Assembly: GCA_947623455.1 (NCBI GenBank)
Contig: OX392545.1
Span: forward strand, 25,371,001 to 25,435,000
Length of the DNA stretch: 64,000 nucleotides
Source: Mimachlamys varia
Lineage: Eukaryota; Mollusca; Bivalvia; Pectinida; Pectinidae
Direction: 5' to 3'
Shown here: positions 57,137 through 64,000 of the stretch, piece after piece
How the letters are laid out: every line of letters starts with the position of its first letter
Position numbering within the stretch: position 1 is the first letter of the stretch
Program-made: the position numbers and the translations under genes
Notes under the pieces: model-generated
What the model saw: only the letters and a program-made list of their open reading frames with translations
What the model was told of the DNA's origin: nothing
The model's database searches: none

Positions 57137-57739
57137 TTTTCTTTAACTTTGAATTTATTAGCTTTCTGTTCGGAACCTGGTACCTGAAACAGACAGAAAA
57201 CATGAGAAATGAAAAGGCATTACAGACCACTATTCATTTATTCCTTGATAAAAAGTGCCTGATCTAGTTAACCCAGTGCATTTACAACAGCTTAATGCAT
57301 TTTTGAAATTATTGTATTCATTGTCAACATCATTCAGTTACCTAACATCAGTGATGAATAGGTCATGTTATTTTAAAAAAAAATTTCAATCAAAGGCATA
57401 TATTTTCATTTAAACATGTTATTTTTTTTTCAATCATAAAAATTGACTGAACTCGCAGTATCTATTCTGATATAGGTTTTATAAAATATTTGTAAAAAAT
57501 GCTTAAAAACAAAATTGACAACAAACTCTCTTTCACTAACCTTGGATTTAACAGTGCCACAAATTTCTTAAATAAGGCGTTGTTAACAAGGCTGATAGGC
57601 AGTGCCTTTTGGCAGAGAAGTTGCAGTAGAGCTTCATCAATTTCTGTCGATTTCAGGGTTGAAATCCTAGTGCCAGTGGTCGATTTAGGAGCCTCAAATG
57701 ATAGCTTTGCTTGTTGCAAGCCTCTTTTAGGCAGTACTT

Positions 57740-58676
57740 GTTAGTTCTGTGTGATACATGTCTAAATGGACTACCTGAGTTCGGAGGAAAGATTTTCCAG
57801 CAGACTGTTGGCATTTCATGGGAACAAACTGTGCCCCACTCTTAGCGGACTTGTTTTTGTTTTCATACGAGGCTGAATTTGTGGAGGAGCTTATCAGGAC
57901 AGGTAACAAAAACTTTGCCAAATCTTTTAATTTTACTTTCAGATATATCGACGATGTGTTGTCTATAAACAACAAGAAGTTTGTTGACCACGTCGATCGT
58001 ATATACCCTTCTGAACTTAAAATAAAGGACACAACAGACTCTTCTACATCAGCTGCTTACCTCGATCTCTACTTAAACTACGACCAACATGGACAGCTTA
58101 CTACTAAGCTATATGATAAACGTGATGATTTCTATTTTCCGATCGTTAACTTTCCATTTCTTGATAGTAACATCCCTGCTTCTCCAACCAATGGTGTTTA
58201 CATGTCGCAGTTGATTCGGTATTCCAGGGCTTGCTCTAAATATCAGGATTTTTTTGATCGATGTCGACTGCTGACAAACAATCTAACAACACAGGGATTC
58301 GAGAGATGCAGGTTGATCAGAACTATGGGCAAGTTTTATGGTCGCCATCTTTGTCTCATTGAGAAATATTCTGTATCTTTAAGTGATATGAAGATGGACG
58401 TTTTTGAGTATGCTCATTAGTGTATTTACTTGTTGTGATACTCGGTTCTCATTTTGAGAACTCTGTTTACCTGGATGTGATAAAGATTTACATGGCGGGT
58501 GTCGTCGATGAAGCAGAAGACGCTTACTCTTCCGGAACACCTGTTCTTTTTCTCTTGTACTTTTGCAAGGTTCTCCATGTGAATCTTTCCTTTGTTCATA
58601 TTTTGCCCCTGGTTTAATCGATTTTGAGTTTGGATTATGATTATGTTAACGCTTCAGTATTCTCTTATTTATTTTC
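57740..58676 (+). mobile_element. Retrotransposon 3' portion with reverse transcriptase
   Basis: Contains an RT fragment and an about 250-bp 3' region whose end recurs at three other sites in the window. The 5' part is missing; the left border lies just upstream of the hAT gene start. Confidence 0.75.
57780..58420 (+). pseudogene. Reverse transcriptase, 5'-truncated
   Basis: A segment EFGGKIFQQTVG is read in one frame, then a shift at about 57817 leads to the open frame 57818-58420, MGTNCAPLLADLFLF, with catalytic FRYIDDVLS, then AYLDLYL, KLYDKRDDF, SQLIRYSRACSKYQDF and a C-terminal KFYGRH. This form of RT, with MGTNCAPL and RYIDD, is common in animal genomes. I think it is Penelope-like or a relative, but cannot place it firmly from sequence alone. 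No GIY-YIG domain is visible after it. Confidence 0.7.
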
Positions 58677-58786
58677 GTTGTGTTTCCTTAAAAGTAACAA
58701 TAAATTATTAAAGTTTAAAATAGTCCCATAAAATTTCCAAATTGTTTCCTCGTTTATTTATCAATAGCAATAGTTCAATAAAATAT

Positions 58787-59175
58787 CAATCTGATTAAAA
58801 TACTGATCCTTGTTCTCGCTCCGTTTTACAAGGATCTGACAACATCCCATAAGAGGTCACGTCCAGATGACCTTTGTCGCCTCTTTACTTAACACTATAA
58901 TAATTTTTCAACGACCTGTCATCTTGCAGCAAGCCATTTCGTCACATTTTTCCGCATGAACTTTTTGGTGACGAAATGACTAAACGGAAAAATGTGTTTA
59001 TACAAGCTTTGTCGCCTCAAAATTTCACTGTTAAGATTCTGCCAGTAGTAATTTGATTGGCTAATGCAAAAGGTCATTGGGACATGACCCTCTATGGGAT
59101 TATCTCAGATCTTAACGCAGCAGAGAGAAGTTTACGTAACGGCGCGGAGATCAAGATATGATTTTAATCAGATTG
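58787..59175 (-). mobile_element. MULE-like MITE, family A, full length with 9-bp duplication
   Basis: CAATCTGATTAAAAT to ATTTTAATCAGATTG, 389 bp, flanked by ATAAAATAT at 58778-58786 and 59176-59184. Confidence 0.92.
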
Positions 59176-59184
59176 ATAAAATAT

Positions 59185-59523
59185 AAACATACAGTCAAAC
59201 GAAAAAAAGGAGAAAATGCATAGCAGAAAAACAACTGAGCTATGTTTCAGACTCAATTCAGTGAATCGGAGCAAAAGTGAAATTGACTTCAATTCGCAGA
59301 ACACCGATTGTAAAATGAAACTAGTTTCGTGCACTTAGTCTTACCTTTGTTGGTATATGATTGCCTGTACAGTTTGCATATCGCCTTCGTCATGTCCAGA
59401 TTTTCTTTGGTTGCTCCCCCCCCTCTCTTATTTTATAGAACCCGAAATGGGTCCAAACCCGCGAACTGGATAGGGACATATTGTGGCAACCGCGTCCATT
59501 TTACAAGGTTATACGTTCGGAAC
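59185..59523. other. Non-coding flank of Gypsy element 2
   Basis: No recognisable feature. Confidence 0.4.
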
Positions 59524-59690
59524 TGTGTTAGTATTATGGGACTTGTGTAAGTCTAGGTTTGTTTGATGACCCGTTGTTGCATTTGCGCAGTACTATGTAT
59601 GTACCGGATCTAAGACGACATGTGTTAGTTCAATAAATGGATTCAGCCAGAGCACTTGTCCAGTGATGATTTAGATTGAATATCACAACA
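59524..59690 (+). repeat. 5' LTR of Gypsy element 2
   Basis: 167 bp starting TGTGTTAGTATTATGGGACT and ending TATCACAACA. Contains AATAAA at 59632. The first 74 bases differ from the partial 3' LTR at three positions. Confidence 0.8.
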
Positions 59691-59700
59691 TGGTGTCAGA
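59691..59700 (+). other. Primer-binding site, tRNA-Leu type
   Basis: TGGTGTCAGA directly follows the LTR; it matches ten bases complementary to the tRNA-Leu 3' end. Confidence 0.6.
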
Positions 59701-59760
59701 TTGAGGCAAGTGCAGTTACTTCCTGGTAGTAAATAGGAACTACAACATCGATTTGTCCAG

Positions 59761-62700
59761 ATGGTAAAGTTCCAGGCCCCAGAGAAGTTCGATTTCAGCC
59801 GACCAAGCGGATGGAATGATTGGCGAACGAGATTTGCTCGCTACCGCACCGCAACCAAACTTCATAAGGATGAGGACGTTGTACAGATAAGTGCATTAAT
59901 TTACGCAATGGGCAGTCAGGCAGAACATGTTTTTAAAACTTTAGTGTTCAATGTGGCCGGCGATGAAGATAAATATGACAAGGTCATTGAAAAGTTCGAC
60001 AACTATTTCATTCCCAAACGAAATATAATCCACGAGAGGGCGCGGTTCCACCAGCGGAGTCAGGCCCCCGGCGAGTCTGTTGAGGGATTCGTGAGAGCAT
60101 TATATGAAATAGCGGAACATTGCAATTTTACATCACAAGATGAGTTCATCAGAGATATAGTCATAGGAATTTCGGACAGACATATCTCAGAAAAACTACA
60201 AATGAAAGCTGATCTAACATTAGAAGGAGCTATTCAAACGGCAAGGCAGGCCGAGTTGGTGAAAACACAGATTAAGGACCAAGGAGGACAAAAACAACAC
60301 GTGGAAGAGGTGAGAAAAGGGAGACAATTCAAAAAGAAAAACAACCCAACTACACAACATCAAGCACAAGGTCAGTCATACAATAAACAGTCTCGCAGTG
60401 AAAAGGGTGCATGTTCACGGTGTGCTCGCAGCCACGGACAGGAAAAATGTCCAGCTATAGGGAGGCGCTGTAGATCTTGTAATAAGATGGATCACTTCAC
60501 GTGCTGCTGTCGGTCGAAAAAGGATATAAAGGAAGTGACGGAGCGGGAGGAATTCTTTCTCGGAGCAATAACCTCATGCTATGGTTATGAAAAGGCGTGG
60601 GAGGTGACACTGAAGGTAGGAAACACACCATTCAAGATTGATACTGGGGCGGACACTACTGTTATCTCTCGGGAGACATATAACCAACTTAACCAACGTC
60701 CAGCTTTGAGTCCAGTCAGTTCTATACTTCAAAGTCCAGGAGGAGGAGTCCTTCCATCAGAAGGTAAATTTGACTGTCAAGTTAAGTACAAGGGGAGATA
60801 ATTCAAATTACCTATATGTGTGATCGGTGGAGCCAGCTCCAGCAACCTGCTAGGAAGGAGTGCTGCACACGAAATGGGACTGGTAGTGAGAGTTGATGCA
60901 GTTACCGACGATTTATTTGGACCAACCGGACTACTGTCGTGTGAACCAGTCAAGATAACATTAAAGGATCACGCAGTTCCATATTGCATTAGTGCTTCAA
61001 GGCGGGTGCCATTCCCACTACTCGAAAAGGTGAAAACCGAGCTCAGTCGAATGGAACAGGATGGCATCATAGAAAACGTGACAGAGCCAACAGACTGGTG
61101 CGCTCCCATGGTTCCTGTGGTGAAAAAGACCGGGAAAATTAGGATTTGTGTGGACCTTAAACGGTTAAATGAAGCTGTAAAGAGGGAACACTTCATGCTA
61201 CCAACCCTGGATGATATAGCACCAAAGCTAGTAGGCGCGAAGGTATTCTCCAAGTTAGATGCCAGTAGCGGGTTTTATCAGATACCCCTGGATGTAAATA
61301 GCAGCAGGCTCACTACATTCATCACCCCATTTGGACGCTTCGCCTTTCGCAGGGTTCCGTTTCAGCCCCTGAAATATTTCAGCGCAAGATGTCAGAGCTG
61401 TTGACTGGTCTGGAAGGAGTCGAGGCTATTATAGATGACACCTTGATCTATGGAAAGTCTAAGGAGGAACATGACGAGCGTCTTGCCAAAGTCCTAGACA
61501 GGATTCGAGCATCAGGCCTTAAACTTAACAAGGATAAGTGCGAGTTTGGGAAGTCCAAACTCGAGTACTTTGGCCATGTCGTTGGTGGGGACGGTATAAG
61601 TGTCAACCCAGAGCGTGTTGCAGCAATCAAAGGACTAGAAGCACCTAAAGATGTAACTGAGCTACGAAGGGTCATAGGCATGATCAATTACCTTGGAAGG
61701 TTCATTCCGGAATTGTCTACCATCATGCGACCCATGACAGATCTCCTGAAATCCGACATTGTTTGGCAATGGATGCCAAGACAACAGCAGGCATTTGACA
61801 GGGTAAAAGGAATGTTGACCAACACCCCTACTTTGGCATTTTACTCTCCAAGTAAACCAACCATAGTCAGTGCCGACGCAAGTAGCTACGGTCTGGGAGG
61901 GGCCATGTTTCAGATGGACGGAGACGAGATTAAACCGGTGGCTTACTGTTCTCGCACCTTGTCACCAGCAGAGTCAAGGTACGCACAGATCGAAAAAGAG
62001 TGCCTCGCATCGGTCTGGGCATGCGAAAAGTTTGAACGATATTTGGTCGGACTTGAATCTTTTAAACTTCTCACAGATCACAAGCCCTTAGTTCCTCTCA
62101 TCAACACACAGGATCTTGACCGGACGCCCCTGAGGTGTCAGAGGCTACTCATGCGTTTGAGGAGATTTACTCCAATCGCTGAACACGTACCTGGGAAACT
62201 GCTCGTTGTTCCAGATACCCTATCGAGGAGCCCCCTCAAGCTAAAGGAGGTCCCGATCGACGAGGATGTGGAGGTGTTCGTGGACTCCGTGGAGTCCATC
62301 AGGCCTATATCAGATAGGAAATTGGCTAGGATTCGACAAGCTTCGTTGGAAGATCCTCACCTTCAGAAAGCCCTATGTCTCACAAAGACTGGGTGGCCGG
62401 ATCGAGAAACCTCCCTAGAGGAGATGGATGGTTACTTTGCAGTACGTAACGAACTGTCAGTCTCGGATGATTTACTGCTCTACCGACAAAGGATTGTGAT
62501 ACCGAGTACATTACGTGAGGAAACCCTGGATACACTCCATGAAGGGCACCTAGGTATAGCCAAGTGCCGCGAGCGTGCAGCTACATGTGTGTGGTGGCCA
62601 AACATAGGAAAGGATCTCAAGGAAATAGTGGAAAGCTGTAGTTTCTGTCAGGAGCACAGACCAACACAGAGGAAGGAACCCCTAAAGGTTACCCCTCTAC

Positions 62701-63728
62701 CGGCACGACCTTGGCAAAAGATCTCAGCAGATCTTTGTGACTTCAAGAATGACAGTTATTTAGTGGTTATTGACTACTATTCGAGGTACCTAGAAATTGC
62801 CCATCTCTCTAATATAACCAGTGGTCAGGTTATAGGAAAGTTGAAGAACATCTTTGCTCGTTTCGGAGTTCCCGAAGAGTTGGTCTCCGACAATGGGACA
62901 CAATTCGCGTCACAAGAATTCAACGAATTCGCAGAGAAGTACAACTTCATACAAACTTTCACTAGTCCGCACTACCCTCAGGCAAATGGGCAGGCGGAGA
63001 GCGGAGTAAAGATTGCTAAACGCATACTCGCTCAAAATGACATATTCCTGGCACTTATGGCTTATCGAGCCACGCCTATCGCGTCAACAGGAGCTAGCCC
63101 AAGTCAGCTGATTATGGGTCGACAGATAAGGACAACCGTACCGGTCGCGCCCAAGACGCTTAACCCGAAGTGGCCGAGCAAGAAGTCGGTGCAGCAGCGT
63201 GACCACAGTTATAAGGAACGATACAAATCACAGTATGATCGTCACAATGCAGTGTGCTCACTTCCTGAGTTGGAACCTGGAGACACTGTTAGACTCAAAC
63301 TCGACAAACAAAAACTCTGGAGTTCGGAAGGACGAGTGAAGAGAGCCGATCACAAGAGACGGTCGTATCAGGTCAGAACACCCCGAGGTGTATATTGGAG
63401 AAATCGTAGACATTTGCAGTTGACAGAACGCAAGACCCAGTCTAGTGACAATTCTGACTTAACAGGAATCATTAGAGAGCCTGTGTTCACAGACACACCG
63501 ATTACTCAAAAGGTGTCGGACAATGTAGTTCTCGAGAACGTCCCACCTGGGAATGTGACAGATAGTCCGCCACTTGAGAAAAGTCAGAACAGTGATGAGT
63601 CTCGCCAAGACTCTGATCGCGTACAGGATGCAAATCTAACGCGTAGTGACACTACAACTATTACCACGCGTGTAGGCAGACGTGTAGTAAAGCCAAAGCA
63701 CTTTGATGACTTTGTTGAGCGACTTTAA
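59761..63728 (+). pseudogene. Gypsy element 2 gag-pol with one stop and one frameshift
   Basis: Gag from ATG 59761, then zinc knuckles (CSRCARSHGQEKC, CRSCNKMDHFTCCC) and protease FKIDTGADTTVI. A TAA at 60799-60801 interrupts the frame, which continues from 60802 with ASSSNLLGRS and RT sequence (RICVDLKRLNEAVKREH, KLDASSGFYQIPL). At about 61365, inside the conserved PFG motif, the frame changes and continues as the third part (61389-63728): RT catalytic IIDD, RNase H (VSADASSYGLGG, LLTDHKPL), integrase zinc region (HEGHLGIAKCRER, CSFC) and integrase core with SADLCDF, SDNGTQF and PQANGQAESG. The C terminus is basic, without a chromodomain. The rest is open, so inactivation looks recent. Confidence 0.9.
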
Positions 63729-63926
63729 TTTGTTCAGTTATTGAATAGCTATGATATATCCATCAGTGAGTCAGTTCTAATTTTATAACAATCTAGGCAA
63801 GGTGTTATGGACATGGTTCTTCTCCTTATGGACATGGCTAAATGTTTACTTGTTAAGATCCACATGGATTGAGTTAAATGAAAAGTGTTATTGTTTGCAT
63901 GTTACAAGTTTCACTTAAGGGGGAGA
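63729..63926 (+). other. Gypsy element 2 3' untranslated region and polypurine tract
   Basis: No ORF; TTAAGGGGGAGA (63915-63926) immediately before the LTR is the polypurine tract. Confidence 0.7.
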
Positions 63927-64000
63927 TGTGTTAGTATTATGGGACTTGTGTAAGTCTAGGTTCGTTTGATGACCCGTTGTTACGTTTGCGCAGTACTATG
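63927..64000 (+). repeat. Start of the 3' LTR of Gypsy element 2
   Basis: Matches 59524-59597 with three substitutions; truncated by the window end. Confidence 0.85.

Larger units (their letters stand above)
54412..57719 (-). pseudogene. hAT transposase (ZBED-like) split by a Helentron-like insertion
   Basis: Minus strand. The N-terminal exon (57719 to about 57540) reads LLCQKALPISLVNNALFKK and ends at a GTTAGT donor. The next exon starts after TTTCAG near 57185 (VPGSEQKANKFKVKE) and is broken at 57137 by the element at 55842-57136. It resumes at 55841 with MDEMRQKM, THDGWTSCNTESYS, SDDAANERKAFELL and GCYGHRINLVVK. Further blocks are DVPTRWNSTYAML (frame 55376-55005) and the C-terminal dimerisation region, LSIPTSSVLSERIFSLCG, ending at 54412. 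Frame changes near 55385 and 54950 show it is inactive. hAT transposases make 8-bp duplications; the element ends were not found. Confidence 0.85.
59524..64000 (+). mobile_element. Gypsy LTR retrotransposon 2, nearly complete
   Basis: 5' LTR 59524-59690, tRNA-Leu primer site from 59691, gag-pol 59761-63728, purine tract AAGGGGGAGA and the start of the 3' LTR at 63927, cut by the window end. The tRNA-Leu primer and pol order (PR-RT-RH-IN, no envelope) fit Mag/Steamer-type Gypsy elements of bivalves; that placement is inference. Confidence 0.88.

Noticed and set aside
58490..58676. Hammerhead ribozyme in the retrotransposon tail, as found in Penelope-like elements
   Set aside because: The conserved CTGATGA and GAAA core could not be found in the right arrangement.

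Overview
This is eukaryotic, animal DNA: coding blocks are split by introns with clean GT..AG borders, the non-coding DNA is AT-rich, and almost every recognisable gene belongs to a transposable element. The mix (Gypsy elements primed by tRNA-Leu, satellite-bearing non-autonomous Helentron-type elements ending in GGCCTCTTG before a T run, an ISL2EU element with a YqaJ nuclease, a Helentron with an RPA gene) is what I would expect of a marine mollusc, probably a bivalve. That assignment is inference. I see no certain single-copy host gene.

Layout. 75-8843 is an apparently complete ISL2EU-type DNA transposon with terminal inverted repeats and a TA duplication. It encodes a two-exon THAP/DDE transposase (+) and a convergent seven-exon SAP-SWIM-YqaJ nuclease (-). 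8.9-17 kb is gene-poor and holds MITEs, a small zinc-finger ORF, a 5'-truncated retrotransposon tail and a 1.1 kb element with about 210-bp inverted arms. 18.6-30.7 kb is dominated by a Helentron: a possible spliced membrane leader, an ORF with a 2A ribosome-skipping motif and a cysteine-protease-like domain, HUH Rep plus Pif1 helicase, an EEP endonuclease, and a spliced RPA-like OB-fold gene. A satellite whose units carry perfect AGGTCA-n3-TGACCT palindromes (20.1-21.0 kb) lies in the leader intron.

32-37 kb holds MITEs and a satellite-bearing element. 37-47 kb is a nest of broken elements: a decayed Gypsy, a MITE, and a TIR-bounded unit with a PHD-SWIM pseudogene that itself contains a TTAA MITE and a retrotransposon tail. 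47-58 kb contains a Myb/SANT gene and a hAT transposase, both on the minus strand and both split inside an exon by satellite-bearing Helentron-like insertions, plus two exons of another transposase-like gene and a reverse-transcriptase fragment. 59.5 kb to the window end is a Gypsy element with one nonsense codon and one frameshift; its 3' LTR runs off the window.

The main points for a second look are the 2A motif and possible spliced leader of the Helentron, the two satellites with nuclear-receptor-type IR3 and DR3 patterns, the two insertions whose empty sites can be inferred from the interrupted reading frames, a perfect 79-bp palindrome inside the ISL2EU transposase intron, and a MITE family with 9-10 bp target duplications.
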